Origin: Chitinophagales bacterium
Lineage (GTDB): Bacteria; Bacteroidota; Bacteroidia; Chitinophagales; Chitinophagaceae
Direction of reading: 5' to 3'
Length of the DNA: 64,000 nt
Assembly (NCBI GenBank): GCA_026931325.1
Contig: JAIXLO010000126.1
Span: forward strand, 62,001 to 126,000
The notes under the pieces were generated by a model. It did not search any database, was not told the DNA's origin, and worked only from the letters and a program-made list of their open reading frames with translations. Numbering within the stretch: position 1 is the stretch's first letter; each line of letters opens with the position of its first letter. This document shows positions 17,036-26,966 of this stretch, in pieces. Both the position numbers and the translations under genes were made by a program.

Positions 17036-19036
17036 TTATTTTTTATTGTTTAATAACATATATCTTGAAGTTTCATAAAAAGCATCTGTTATAAAACGCA
17101 TTTGCTTTTTTATTTCATCATTTTTTACAGGAGAATTATTTATTACACTTTCAAAATTCTCAATTTGATTATCCTTCATTTGATAACTATAGTAATAAGA
17201 CTTGTTTAATACGCCAATAATTTTTGCAGCTTCATCAAATATAAAAACATAGTCATCATCATTATTTTTCAATGAAAATAAATTTCTACCTAAAGTAGTA
17301 TTAGTATAACTTATATTACACAAATGGGCAATAGAGGGCAATATATCCATTTGAGATGCAGGTAAATTATACACAGCTGGTTTTAAAATTCCTGGTGCAT
17401 AAAATAATAAAGGAACATGCATATTTGTTAGCCCTTGTGTTGTAAAAACTTTGGGTAGCATATTTCCTGCATCGCCTCTTATTCCATGATCTCCAATAAA
17501 AACAAATAAAGTATTCTCAAAATATTTTTCTTTACGAGCAGCTTCTATAAATTTTTGAAAACTAAAATCAGTATATCTAAAGGCATTATACTCATCATTA
17601 CTTTCAAAGCCATATTTCTTTAAAGAATCTTTTTTTATTTTTTGAATTTTAAATTCTTTTAAATCTTCTTTTGGTATAGTATATGGTCTGTGATTATCTG
17701 CAGTTTGAATAACTGCAAAAAAAGGTTTGTCTTGTTTAGCCAAAACTTTGTTTGCTTCTAAAAAAAGATTTTTATCACTTATTCCCCAAACGTCTATTTC
17801 TTTTGAAGAGTAACTTCCTTGCTCGTATAAGTTTAGGTTTTCAATATTATTTGTCAATAAACCACGAATATTTGCCCAACTACTACTTCCTCCTAAAAAA
17901 TAAAATTTTTCATAGTTTTTAAAATCATTTATAATAGTATGTTGATTTACGGCTGCAGGATTTCTGCTTGATGTTTTATATAGCTGCACATCTGGAATAC
18001 CTGTAACAATTGCCCATACGCCTCTTGCTGTTCCATAAGCAGGAGAAAAAGCTCTATCAAAAAAAATGCCTTGCTTACACATTTCAGCAAAAAAAGGAGT
18101 CGTGTTTAATGGATTACCATACATAGAACTTTTATATGCTGAAAACGATTCACAAATAACTAAAACAACGTTTTTAATAGGTTTTTTAGTTATTGTATTA
18201 GTATCATTTTGTACAACTCTTTTAAAGTTTAATGTGCTAGTATCTCTATCTTTTTCTGCAACTCCTAAGTAAGCACTTATCCAATTATAATGTTCCTCTA
18301 CTTTAGCTCTATCATAAGTTGTAGATCTAAATTTCATTGTACTAAAAAAAGATTGAAAAGGATTCAAAGCAATATTAGCAGCATAATCATTTCCTAAGCT
18401 ATAAGCATTACTCCAACGAAGTGGATATTGCCCTCCTCTGTAAACTATATTTCCAATAATACAATAAACCATTAATAAAAAAAATACAATTCCCCAAATT
18501 ACTTTACTTCTTTTTGTACTAACATTTGGCTTGCTTAAAATAAAATTATAATTCAGTTTTACAATGCCCATTAAAATTGATGAAGCAACCAATAACCCAA
18601 CAATAATCCATCCTAAATGATAACTCTGCCACATCATACTAAAAGAAATTTTTGCATCTTGTAAAAAACTTAACACATTAGCATTAAGCCTTTGTCTTAA
18701 ATAAGAATAATGTGCAAAATCAGAAGCATAGAAAACACACAGGGCAATTACAAAAACTGTCCAAATAATAAATGAAACTCTTTCGCCCCATTTTTTATTA
18801 ATTGGATGAAGAAAAGGAATGTTGCCTATTAAAAAAATAAGCAATAATGGCATAGCAATAAACCTTAAATCATATCTAAAACCCAGCCAATAAGCATCTA
18901 TAAGAGAAATATTTTTTTCTGAAGGTGTTCTAAAAAATATTACTAATGCCCAACGAAGTAGGCTCATTAGCAGTAAATATATAATGCCTATTTGAATAAG
19001 CCACATTAAGTAACGTGGCATTTTTAATTTTTTCAT
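17036..19036 (-). CDS. LtaS-type membrane sulfatase-fold phosphotransferase
   Basis: A 666-residue inner-membrane protein with five N-terminal helices (about 1-210) and a large periplasmic alkaline-phosphatase/sulfatase-fold domain. Metal and nucleophile blocks are present: VICESFSAY (Glu ligand), SPAYGTARGVWA (nucleophile Thr), TADNHRPYTI (His) and FIGDHGIRGD (Asp-His). Gram-negative bacteria lack lipoteichoic acid, so this enzyme more likely transfers phosphoglycerol or phosphoethanolamine groups to a glycan or lipid A, or cleaves such groups; that is inference. Its -7 box is seven bases before the ATG. Confidence 0.85.
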   Translation of the reverse strand: MKKLKMPRYLMWLIQIGIIYLLLMSLLRWALVIFFRTPSEKNISLIDAYWLGFRYDLRFIAMPLLLIFLIGNIPFLHPINKKWGERVSFIIWTVFVIALCVFYASDFAHYSYLRQRLNANVLSFLQDAKISFSMMWQSYHLGWIIVGLLVASSILMGIVKLNYNFILSKPNVSTKRSKVIWGIVFFLLMVYCIIGNIVYRGGQYPLRWSNAYSLGNDYAANIALNPFQSFFSTMKFRSTTYDRAKVEEHYNWISAYLGVAEKDRDTSTLNFKRVVQNDTNTITKKPIKNVVLVICESFSAYKSSMYGNPLNTTPFFAEMCKQGIFFDRAFSPAYGTARGVWAIVTGIPDVQLYKTSSRNPAAVNQHTIINDFKNYEKFYFLGGSSSWANIRGLLTNNIENLNLYEQGSYSSKEIDVWGISDKNLFLEANKVLAKQDKPFFAVIQTADNHRPYTIPKEDLKEFKIQKIKKDSLKKYGFESNDEYNAFRYTDFSFQKFIEAARKEKYFENTLFVFIGDHGIRGDAGNMLPKVFTTQGLTNMHVPLLFYAPGILKPAVYNLPASQMDILPSIAHLCNISYTNTTLGRNLFSLKNNDDDYVFIFDEAAKIIGVLNKSYYYSYQMKDNQIENFESVINNSPVKNDEIKKQMRFITDAFYETSRYMLLNNKK

Positions 19037-19043
19037 TCCATAG

Positions 19044-19051
19044 CAAAAGTA
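19044..19051 (-). promoter_or_regulatory. Candidate -7 box for the LtaS-type gene
   Basis: TACTTTTG on the minus strand fits TAnnTTTG and stands seven bases upstream of the ATG, predicting a near-leaderless mRNA. The -33 region has only T-runs. Confidence 0.35.
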
Positions 19052-19109
19052 TAAGAATTAATATTTAAAAAACTTTTGTTTGCTTAAAATTCATTGTATT
19101 TTCGTAAGT

Positions 19110-20363
19110 ATGGAAGGGTTGTTTATTTTTCTTCTTTTTATAACAATTATTCTAATTGGCTTTTTTGCTGGTTATGAAATTGCTTTTATTAGTGCTAATA
19201 AATTTTCAGTAGAACTGAAAAAAAAACAAGGAAATCGAAGAGGAATTATTATTTCTAAATTTTTAGAAAAGCCTGCAGAGTTTATAGGATCATGTCTTAT
19301 AGGATTAAACTTTTTTTATGTTATCTATGGATTACTTTTTAGTCAATTATTGAAAAATTCTTTTTGGAGTTTCTTTCGTTTTAAGAATGAATACTTACAA
19401 TTAGCAATTGATACATTTTTTGCTGGCTTAATAATTCTTATTTTTGGAGAGTTTATTCCCAAAGCAATTTTTCGTGCAAAAAATGATCTTTTATTAAATA
19501 AGCTTGCAATAGTTGCAAAAACATTTCATAGTTTATTCAAACCAATTGCAGCATTTTTTGTAAATATCTCTCAATGGATTTTAAAATATATTTTTAATTT
19601 GAGAATGAATGAAAAAGATGAAGCTTTTTCTCATATTGATCTTGAGCATTTTTTTCAACAAACAAAAGAGCACGATGAAGATGGAGAAGAATTGAATAAA
19701 GAATTATTTGAAAATGCTTTGATTTTACCTACTATAAAAGTTCGTCAATGCCTTGTACCACGTACAGAAATTGAAGCATTAGAAATAAACACTTCTATTG
19801 AAGATGCAAAGAAATATTTTATTAAAACAAAACTTACAAGACTTATTATTTATGATGATAATATTGATAATATTTTAGGCTACATACATCAATTAGATTT
19901 ATTTAAACAACCAAAAGAAATTAAAGAAATTTTATTACCAATTCCTGTAATTCCAGAAGCAATGAATGCTATTGATTTAATAGAAAAATTTACTAAAGAA
20001 AGAAAAAGTATTGCTTGGGTTGTTGATGAGTTTGGAGGAACTGCAGGTATTGTAACAATGGAAGATATTTTAGAAGAAATTTTTGGTGATATAAAAGATG
20101 AATATGATACAGATGAATTTGTAAATAAACAATTATCTAAAACTGAATTTGTATTAAGTGGAAGACTTGAATTAGATATGTTAAATGAAAAATATCAACT
20201 ATCATTTGATGTAAAAGAATCTGAAACTTTATCTGGTTATATCATTAATTATTATGGCTCTATACCTGAAAGAAAACAAACAATTATTATTGGAAAATAT
20301 CAATTTGATATTTTAAGCGTTAGTGACACAAGAATTGAAACAGTAAAATTGAAACTATTATAA
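19110..20363 (+). CDS. CNNM/CBS-domain transporter (CorC/HlyC family)
   Basis: A 417-residue membrane protein. Four helices of a CNNM domain (about 1-185) are followed by a tandem CBS pair (about 200-320; VRQCLVPRTEIEAL, then WVVDEFGGTAGIVTMEDI) and a CorC/HlyC C-terminal domain. Homologues export or regulate Mg2+, and the related GldE is linked to gliding; this copy lacks gldD or ssb neighbours, so the general name is safer. I chose the ATG at 19110 over an upstream TTG at 19080, because the ATG starts right before the first membrane helix and is preceded by a TATTTTCG box. Confidence 0.88.
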   Translation: MEGLFIFLLFITIILIGFFAGYEIAFISANKFSVELKKKQGNRRGIIISKFLEKPAEFIGSCLIGLNFFYVIYGLLFSQLLKNSFWSFFRFKNEYLQLAIDTFFAGLIILIFGEFIPKAIFRAKNDLLLNKLAIVAKTFHSLFKPIAAFFVNISQWILKYIFNLRMNEKDEAFSHIDLEHFFQQTKEHDEDGEELNKELFENALILPTIKVRQCLVPRTEIEALEINTSIEDAKKYFIKTKLTRLIIYDDNIDNILGYIHQLDLFKQPKEIKEILLPIPVIPEAMNAIDLIEKFTKERKSIAWVVDEFGGTAGIVTMEDILEEIFGDIKDEYDTDEFVNKQLSKTEFVLSGRLELDMLNEKYQLSFDVKESETLSGYIINYYGSIPERKQTIIIGKYQFDILSVSDTRIETVKLKLL

Positions 20364-20481
20364 TATTTTTTTAAAAAAAGCGTTAATAATAATTCTACAA
20401 AAAGAGATAAAAATAAATAGTTTATAATATAAAAAAAGAAGACCTTAATAAACAGTATTAGAATATTTAATTATTAATTCA

Positions 20482-23280
20482 ATGTCAGTTACAGAAACAA
20501 CAAAAATTAGTAACGACTCTTTGCTTAATTATTGTTATGAGCAATTAATCAATAGAAATAGCATTTCAGATGCTTTACAGAATATTGCTGCACATATTTC
20601 CACACATTTAAACCTTGCTTTTTGTTGTATTACTATTAAAATAAATAGAAATATTCAAACTATTCAATCTGTAAATAATAATTATCTACTTTATACTGAA
20701 TCAAATGTTTTAAAGATTTATGATGAATTAGTCAAACTATCAAACAAAAATATTTTTCTAACTATTAATAATTCAACACCAGCATTAAAAAACTTAATGC
20801 AGTTAAGTTCAATACAAAATATTGCTTCTTTTCCAATAACTAAAGAAGATAAGCAACAATTAATTTTTATAGCATCATCATCTAACTTTGATTACCCTTT
20901 TTATCAACCAATATTTCAAAAATTAATTGTTGCTATAAACAATGCAATCTTAGCAGAAAATATAAAACAACAATTATATAGTCATAATGAAATTTATGAA
21001 ACTTCTTTAACTATATTAAACAAACTAATTTGGAATTTTGATATTAAAACACAAACCCTTCGTATAGTTGGGTTTTCTCCAAGAATTGGAAATTTCATTC
21101 CTCAAAAAGTAATTAGTATAGATGATTTATGGCGTAAGAAAATTATACATGAAGATGATATTGCAAGAGTTAATAAAAATTATCAGGACTTTTTAAAACA
21201 AACAGAATCTAATACTAATGAATTTACTTTTAGATTTATTAGAGACAAAGATAAAAATGAATATTGGTGGGTTTTGGTAAGACAAACCTTATTAAGAGAT
21301 GAAAATGGAAATCCATCAATTGTTGTAGGTACAGCATCTGATATTGAAGATGAACAACAAATTGCTTATGAGCTAAGAAAAAATAATGAAATTTTACTTC
21401 AACAGGTTCAAGAAACAAATGAAAGGTTAAACACCATACTTAATAGTAGTAAAGAAATTATCTTAACCATTGATTTACAAACTGAGCAAATTGAAAATAT
21501 TAATAAAGCTATTTCTATTTTGGGCTATACACCAGAAGAGTGGATTGGACAATATTACACTCAATGGTCAATTGAAAAGAGAAGAAAACTTTATACTTTA
21601 TTAAAACATGCTAGTCAAAGCACAACATCAGTAAAAAGCAAACAAATAATTTTTTCAACAAAAGATAATAAAAGACAAATACCTTTTGAGTTTTCTACTT
21701 CTATCTTTTCTTTTAAAAACAAAAAGTATTTACTCTGTGTTTTAAGAGATGTTACAGAAAGGTTGGAATATGAAAAAAATATTGAAAAAGTTACTAATCA
21801 ACTATATCATTTAATTAATAATATTGATGATGTTTATGCCATTTACAATCTTATACAAAATAAATATGAGTTTGTAAGCGATAATGTAGAAGGCTTATAT
21901 GGTTGTAGTAAGGAAGATTTTATTTCGAGTGGATATTATTGGAAGGAAGTAATACATAAAGATGATTATGCAAGCATTGTAAAACAAACAGATGAAATTA
22001 TAAAATCTAAAACCAAAGGAGAATTTTTTTATCGTATTTCTACTCCAGTTGGTGAAACAAAAATGTTATTAGAAAAAATTTCTGTTGCAGTAAATAAAAA
22101 AGGGAAAGCAGAAAGATTATACATTGTAAAATCCGATTATACACATATAGAAAAAGCAGAGCAAAGCCTTATTGAAAGTGAACGTAAGTTTCGCTTTATA
22201 TCAGAAAATATTTCTGATTTTATTTCTATCTTGGATAATGATGGAAGATTTTTATATGCTTCTCCTTCAGCAGAAAAAGTAATAGGCTATAATTCTGAAG
22301 AACTGATAGGTAAAAACTTCATTTATTTTATTCATCCAGATGATGCAACTTCTATTATTGAAAATGCTTTAGAAAAAATAGTTTTTGATAAAGAAGAAGC
22401 AAAACATAGATACAGAATATTAGCAAAAAATAATACTTACTATTGGGTAGAAACTTATTTTAAACCAATTATTGATGCTACCAATGTTACAAGCTCTATT
22501 ATTACAAGCACAAGAGATGTAACAGAAACACAGCAACTGATGCATGAATTACAACAATCATTAGTAAAAGAAAGAGAGTTAAATGAACTTCGTTCACAAT
22601 TTGTATCAATGGCATCGCATCAATTTCGTACACCTTTAACTGTTATACAAAGTGGAATTGAATTGATGGAAATTTATTTAGAAGGCTTAACAGAACAACA
22701 ACAAGCTCCCTTTAAAAAACAATTTAAAAAAATTAATACCGAAGTTACAAGGCTTCAAGATTTAATGACTGATGTTTTAGTTTTAGGAAGAAATGAAGCA
22801 CAAAGAACTCCTTTTGTACCAGAAGAAGCAGACCTTGTTTTATTTTGTAAGGAACTAATTGAAAGCAGATATAATAATAGATATTCTAATGAAAGAAAAG
22901 TAATTTTATATGTTTTTGGAAAGGAACAAAAAATATTTTTTGATAAAAAATTATTAGACCATTCCTTAGAAAATATTTTAAACAATGCTTATAAATATTC
23001 TGAACAAGGAGAAATAAAAATGTCTATTACATTTGAATTTGATAGTGTAAAAATTTCTATACAAGATAAAGGAATAGGCATTCCTCCAAACGATTTAGAA
23101 AATTTATTTCAACCATTTTACAGAGCTTCTAATACATCAGAAATTGAAGGAACAGGGTTAGGGTTACCTATTGTAAAAGAATTTATAGATAAACACAATG
23201 GACAAATTTTTGTAGAAAGTGAAGTTAATAAGGGTACAACTGTAAATATTATATTACCTTTAAAAAACAAATCCCAATAA
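20482..23280 (+). CDS. Cytoplasmic GAF/multi-PAS sensor histidine kinase
   Basis: A 932-residue kinase without membrane helices. By eye the order is a GAF-like domain (1-165), four PAS domains (about 175-295, 315-430, 440-560, 565-690), HisKA (about 705-770) and HATPase (815-925). The H box is SHQFRTPL, the N box LENILNNAYKYS, and G boxes are DKGIGIP and GTGLGLPI, so the kinase is complete. PAS domains show PAC-type ends (VVGTASDIEDEQQ, VLRDVTERLEYE). Ligands are unknown. Thirteen bases separate it from the REC-kinase gene, so the two form a phosphorelay unit. Confidence 0.9.
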   Translation: MSVTETTKISNDSLLNYCYEQLINRNSISDALQNIAAHISTHLNLAFCCITIKINRNIQTIQSVNNNYLLYTESNVLKIYDELVKLSNKNIFLTINNSTPALKNLMQLSSIQNIASFPITKEDKQQLIFIASSSNFDYPFYQPIFQKLIVAINNAILAENIKQQLYSHNEIYETSLTILNKLIWNFDIKTQTLRIVGFSPRIGNFIPQKVISIDDLWRKKIIHEDDIARVNKNYQDFLKQTESNTNEFTFRFIRDKDKNEYWWVLVRQTLLRDENGNPSIVVGTASDIEDEQQIAYELRKNNEILLQQVQETNERLNTILNSSKEIILTIDLQTEQIENINKAISILGYTPEEWIGQYYTQWSIEKRRKLYTLLKHASQSTTSVKSKQIIFSTKDNKRQIPFEFSTSIFSFKNKKYLLCVLRDVTERLEYEKNIEKVTNQLYHLINNIDDVYAIYNLIQNKYEFVSDNVEGLYGCSKEDFISSGYYWKEVIHKDDYASIVKQTDEIIKSKTKGEFFYRISTPVGETKMLLEKISVAVNKKGKAERLYIVKSDYTHIEKAEQSLIESERKFRFISENISDFISILDNDGRFLYASPSAEKVIGYNSEELIGKNFIYFIHPDDATSIIENALEKIVFDKEEAKHRYRILAKNNTYYWVETYFKPIIDATNVTSSIITSTRDVTETQQLMHELQQSLVKERELNELRSQFVSMASHQFRTPLTVIQSGIELMEIYLEGLTEQQQAPFKKQFKKINTEVTRLQDLMTDVLVLGRNEAQRTPFVPEEADLVLFCKELIESRYNNRYSNERKVILYVFGKEQKIFFDKKLLDHSLENILNNAYKYSEQGEIKMSITFEFDSVKISIQDKGIGIPPNDLENLFQPFYRASNTSEIEGTGLGLPIVKEFIDKHNGQIFVESEVNKGTTVNIILPLKNKSQ

Positions 23281-23293
23281 AAATATCATAACT

Positions 23294-24406
23294 ATGAATA
23301 CTCGTTTCAAAATTTTAGTAATTGAAGACGAAGATAATATAAGAGAAAATATTCAAGAGCTTTTAGAAGCAAAAGGATATACTGTTCGTTCAGCTCCTAA
23401 TGGAAAACAAGGCATTTTAGAAGCAATAGATTTTAGACCTCATTTAATTCTTTGCGATATTATGATGCCAAAAATGGATGGCTTTAAAGTATTAGAATAC
23501 ATAAGAAAAACAAGCATTGTACAAAATACTCCATTTATTTTTCTTACAGCAAAAATTGATAGATCTGATGTAAGACAAGGAATGGAATTAGGTGCAGATG
23601 ATTATTTAACTAAACCATTCTCATCAAAAGATTTAATCTCTGCCATAGAAGCAAGATTAAAAAAACACCAAAAAATTATTGACGAATATTCAAAAGTAAA
23701 ACATGAATTAGATACTACTGTTTTTGCTACTTATTATCATGAATTTAATACGCCATTACATGGCATTATTGGAGGATTAAATTTATTACTTAATGCAAGA
23801 ACTTCGTTTAATGATGACCAAGTACAAGAATTATTATACTCAATTTTAAAATCAGGATTAAGGCTTAATCATTCTTTAGCTAACCTTATGCTATTTGAAG
23901 AAATAAGAAGAGCTGAAGTTCATACAGAATTGTTGAGTATGTTTAATTCAGGTAGTACTTCTGGTAATTGGGCAACAAGAATTCAAACAGAATTAGAAAC
24001 TTTGGCAAATGAAATTTATAACAGAAAAGAAGATTTAATATTTGATATGCAGTCTGTAGATGTGCATATTAGCCCAGAATACTTGTTAAGAATAATTGTA
24101 GAACTTACTGATAATGCCTTTAAATTTTCAACCAAAGGACAAAAAGTTATTGTATCAGGAAAAGCTGTAGATGAAAATTATGTAATTGAAATAAAAGATA
24201 AGGGAAAAGGATTTGCTTTAACAGATAATAATGATATTATTCCTTTCAAACAATTTAATCGTTCAAAGTTTGAACAACAAGGCCTGGGCATTGGTTTATA
24301 TTTAGTAAAAAAATTAGTTGAGCTAAATAGCGGAGATTTAAAAATAAATTCAAAAGAAAATGAAGGAACTACAGTAACAGTAACACTTTCTTCATTTGGT
24401 ATATAA
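23294..24406 (+). CDS. Receiver-first hybrid histidine kinase
   Basis: A 370-residue protein with a receiver domain at the N-terminus (phospho-acceptor Asp in LILCDIMMPKMDG, Lys in DDYLTKPF) joined to a HisKA/HATPase kinase. The H box is YHEFNTPLHGI, the N box ELTDNAFKFS and G boxes DKGKGFAL and GLGIGLYLVK. No DNA-binding output domain is present, so the pathway continues elsewhere. The likely reading is that the upstream multi-PAS kinase phosphorylates this receiver, which then tunes its own kinase. Confidence 0.9.
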   Translation: MNTRFKILVIEDEDNIRENIQELLEAKGYTVRSAPNGKQGILEAIDFRPHLILCDIMMPKMDGFKVLEYIRKTSIVQNTPFIFLTAKIDRSDVRQGMELGADDYLTKPFSSKDLISAIEARLKKHQKIIDEYSKVKHELDTTVFATYYHEFNTPLHGIIGGLNLLLNARTSFNDDQVQELLYSILKSGLRLNHSLANLMLFEEIRRAEVHTELLSMFNSGSTSGNWATRIQTELETLANEIYNRKEDLIFDMQSVDVHISPEYLLRIIVELTDNAFKFSTKGQKVIVSGKAVDENYVIEIKDKGKGFALTDNNDIIPFKQFNRSKFEQQGLGIGLYLVKKLVELNSGDLKINSKENEGTTVTVTLSSFGI

Positions 24407-24457
24407 TAATTTTTCTTTTACTAATACGATTTATTTTTAGCTGAAATTTTTCACAGC

Positions 24458-24465
24458 TATCTTCG
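24458..24465 (+). promoter_or_regulatory. Possible -7 box for pyrD
   Basis: TATCTTCG differs from TAnnTTTG at one position and is followed by TATT and the pyrD ATG, the same spacing as in front of the DUF2480 gene. This predicts a leaderless transcript. A similar TTCG variant precedes the CNNM/CBS gene. Confidence 0.3.
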
Positions 24466-24469
24466 TATT

Positions 24470-25513
24470 ATGTATTCTATTCTAAGATGTTTTTTATTTT
24501 GTTTTCCTCCAGAAACTGTTCATTATTTTTCTATGAATAGTTTAAAGTTTTTATGCAGAATAAATTTTTTTAAAAAAATTATTGCAAAAAAATTTCAATA
24601 CACTCATCCCTCATTAGAAAAAAAAATATGGAACTTAACATTTAAAAATCCTGTAGGACTTGGTGCAGGGTTTGATAAAAACGCAAAATATTTAAGCGAG
24701 TTGCAATTATTAGGTTTTGGCTTTGTAGAAATAGGCACAATAACTCCTTTACCTCAAGCAGGGAATAATAAACCAAGACTTTTTCGTTTGATGAAAGATA
24801 AGGCTATTATAAACAGAATGGGCTTTAATAATGATGGAGTACAAGCAATAAAATACAGATTAATTGAGTGGAGAAAAAATAATTCAACTTCTAACTTAAT
24901 TATTGGAGGCAATATTGGAAAAAATAAAATTACCCCTAATGAAGATGCTTGGAAAGATTATGAAATTTGTTTTAATGAATTATTTGATTATGTAGATTAT
25001 TTTGTAGTAAATGTTAGTAGCCCTAATACACCAGGGTTAAGAGCTTTACAGGAAAAAGACGCTCTAAAAAAAATATTAGAAAATTTACAAAATATTAATC
25101 AACAAAAAAAATATCCCAAACCATTATTATTAAAAATTGCCCCTGATTTAACTAAAGAACAATTAGATGATATTGTTGAATTAAGTATAAAAACAAAACT
25201 TAATGGGCTTGTTGCAACCAATACAACTATTGAAAGAAATAAATTACAAACTGATAAAAATAAAATTGAAAAAATTGGCTCAGGGGGTTTAAGTGGAAAG
25301 CCACTAACAAAAAAAAGCACAGAAATAATACAGTACTTAGCTAAACAATTAAATAATCAAATACCCATAATTGCAAGCGGTGGAATTTTTTCTGCTATTG
25401 ATGCAAAAGAAAAATTAAATGTTGGAGCAATATTTGTTCAAGTATGGACAGGTTTTATATATGAAGGCCCATCTATTGTAAAAAATATTTGTAGAGGGTT
25501 AAAAAATGAGTAA
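24470..25513 (+). CDS. pyrD: Dihydroorotate dehydrogenase (quinone), class 2
   Basis: Oxidises dihydroorotate to orotate in pyrimidine synthesis, passing electrons to membrane quinone. The 347-residue protein has the class 2 N-terminal membrane-associating helices (about 1-40), the FMN barrel start NPVGLGAGFDKNAKYL, the catalytic Ser region VNVSSPNTPGLR, and phosphate-binding GSGGLSGKPL and IASGGIFSA. Length and N-terminal extension fit class 2. It converges with mnmE with 12 bases between stops. Confidence 0.94.
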   Translation: MYSILRCFLFCFPPETVHYFSMNSLKFLCRINFFKKIIAKKFQYTHPSLEKKIWNLTFKNPVGLGAGFDKNAKYLSELQLLGFGFVEIGTITPLPQAGNNKPRLFRLMKDKAIINRMGFNNDGVQAIKYRLIEWRKNNSTSNLIIGGNIGKNKITPNEDAWKDYEICFNELFDYVDYFVVNVSSPNTPGLRALQEKDALKKILENLQNINQQKKYPKPLLLKIAPDLTKEQLDDIVELSIKTKLNGLVATNTTIERNKLQTDKNKIEKIGSGGLSGKPLTKKSTEIIQYLAKQLNNQIPIIASGGIFSAIDAKEKLNVGAIFVQVWTGFIYEGPSIVKNICRGLKNE

Positions 25514-25525
25514 GTAGGAATAATT

Positions 25526-26884
25526 TTACTTTCCGATACAAAATTTTCTAAAGATGAAATCTAACTGATCTTCTGTTGTAACTTCACCTGTGATAGTTCC
25601 TAAATAGTGCAAGGCTTGTCTAATATCTAATGCTAATAAATCGCCAGGAATATTTTCCTGTAATCCTTTTTGCACATCTTCTAATGATTGCTCTAATTTT
25701 TGCAAAGCTTCAAAATGCCTTGTGTTTGTTACAAGTGTGCTTTCTATATTTATTTCACCACCTATAGTCTTTTGTAATAATTGCTTTTTGAGTTGTTCAA
25801 TATTTTTATGATGTTTTGCTGAAATAAAAATTGTGTTCTCATTTTTATAAGTATCATTAACTAAATCCGCCTTGTTAGCAATAAGTATAAAAGGTTTTTG
25901 CAGAGATTGTAACCATTGTTTTTCTTCTGATAAATCATTTGTATTGGTTACATCATAAATGTATAAAATAATATCGGCTTGTTCTGCTTTTTGCAAACTT
26001 TTACCAACACCAATTGTTTCAATATCATCAGAAGTATGTTTTCTAATTCCAGCAGTATCAATTAATCTAAATAAAATGCCATCAATATTTAAAACCTCTT
26101 CAATTGTATCTCTTGTTGTTCCTGCAATTTCACTTACAATAGCTCTATCTTCATTAAGCAAAGCATTTAATAAAGTACTTTTTCCTGCGTTGGGTTTTCC
26201 AATAATGGCAACTTGTACACCATTTTTTACAACATTTCCTAATTTAAATGAGCGTAAAAGTTTTAAAGTTGTTTGTTGTATTTGATTTATGAGTTGATAA
26301 AACTGTGTTCTGTCTGCAAACTCAACATCTTCTTGAGAAAAATCTAACTCTAATTCAATTAATGCAGAAAATTTTATTAACTCTTCTCTTAATACAGATA
26401 ATTCTTTTGAAAAGCCACCACGAATATTTTTTAAAGCAGCATCTCTTCCTGCTTTTGTATTACTTGCAATAACATCTGCTACAGCCTCTGCTTGAGTTAA
26501 ATCTAACTTACCATTTAAAAAAGCTCTTTGTGTAAATTCTCCTGCTTGTGCTGTTCTACAGCCAGCTTCAATTAATGCTTCAATTATTTTTTCTTGAATA
26601 AATGCCGAACCATGACAACTAATTTCTACAACATCTTCTCCTGTATAAGACTTTGGTGCTTTAAATAATCCTACTACAACTTCATCTAAAATTTCTTCCT
26701 TATTTTTTAAAATTCCTACATGTAAAGTATGTGTATTTTGATCTGATAATTTTTTAGAAGGAAATAAAGTATCAACAAAAGTTATTGCTTTTTTACCACT
26801 TACTCTAATAACACCAATAGCCCCAATTCCTTGAGGTGTTGCAAGAGCTACAATAGTATCGTTCCAGCCTAACAATTTTGCCAT
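25526..26884 (-). CDS. mnmE: tRNA modification GTPase MnmE
   Basis: With MnmG, it installs the 5-carboxymethylaminomethyl-type modification at wobble uridine of certain tRNAs. The 452-residue protein has the N-terminal formyl-THF-binding fold (ATPQGIGAIGVIRVSG), a helical domain with an inserted G domain (P-loop GKPNAGKS, G2/G3 GTTRDT and DTAGIRKH, G4 NKAD), and the C-terminal FCIGK with its essential cysteine. All signature residues are intact. Confidence 0.95.
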   Translation of the reverse strand: MAKLLGWNDTIVALATPQGIGAIGVIRVSGKKAITFVDTLFPSKKLSDQNTHTLHVGILKNKEEILDEVVVGLFKAPKSYTGEDVVEISCHGSAFIQEKIIEALIEAGCRTAQAGEFTQRAFLNGKLDLTQAEAVADVIASNTKAGRDAALKNIRGGFSKELSVLREELIKFSALIELELDFSQEDVEFADRTQFYQLINQIQQTTLKLLRSFKLGNVVKNGVQVAIIGKPNAGKSTLLNALLNEDRAIVSEIAGTTRDTIEEVLNIDGILFRLIDTAGIRKHTSDDIETIGVGKSLQKAEQADIILYIYDVTNTNDLSEEKQWLQSLQKPFILIANKADLVNDTYKNENTIFISAKHHKNIEQLKKQLLQKTIGGEINIESTLVTNTRHFEALQKLEQSLEDVQKGLQENIPGDLLALDIRQALHYLGTITGEVTTEDQLDFIFRKFCIGK

Positions 26885-26966
26885 AACACTTTATTTATTG
26901 CGAAAATAAAGTAAGATGTTTACTTCAAATTATATAATTAAATTGCAGCCCTAATTATTATTTGTT

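Noticed and set aside
19110-20363. gldE assignment
   Set aside because: The CNNM/CBS architecture fits GldE, but the typical gldD/ssb/mutY neighbours are absent, so the general family name was used.
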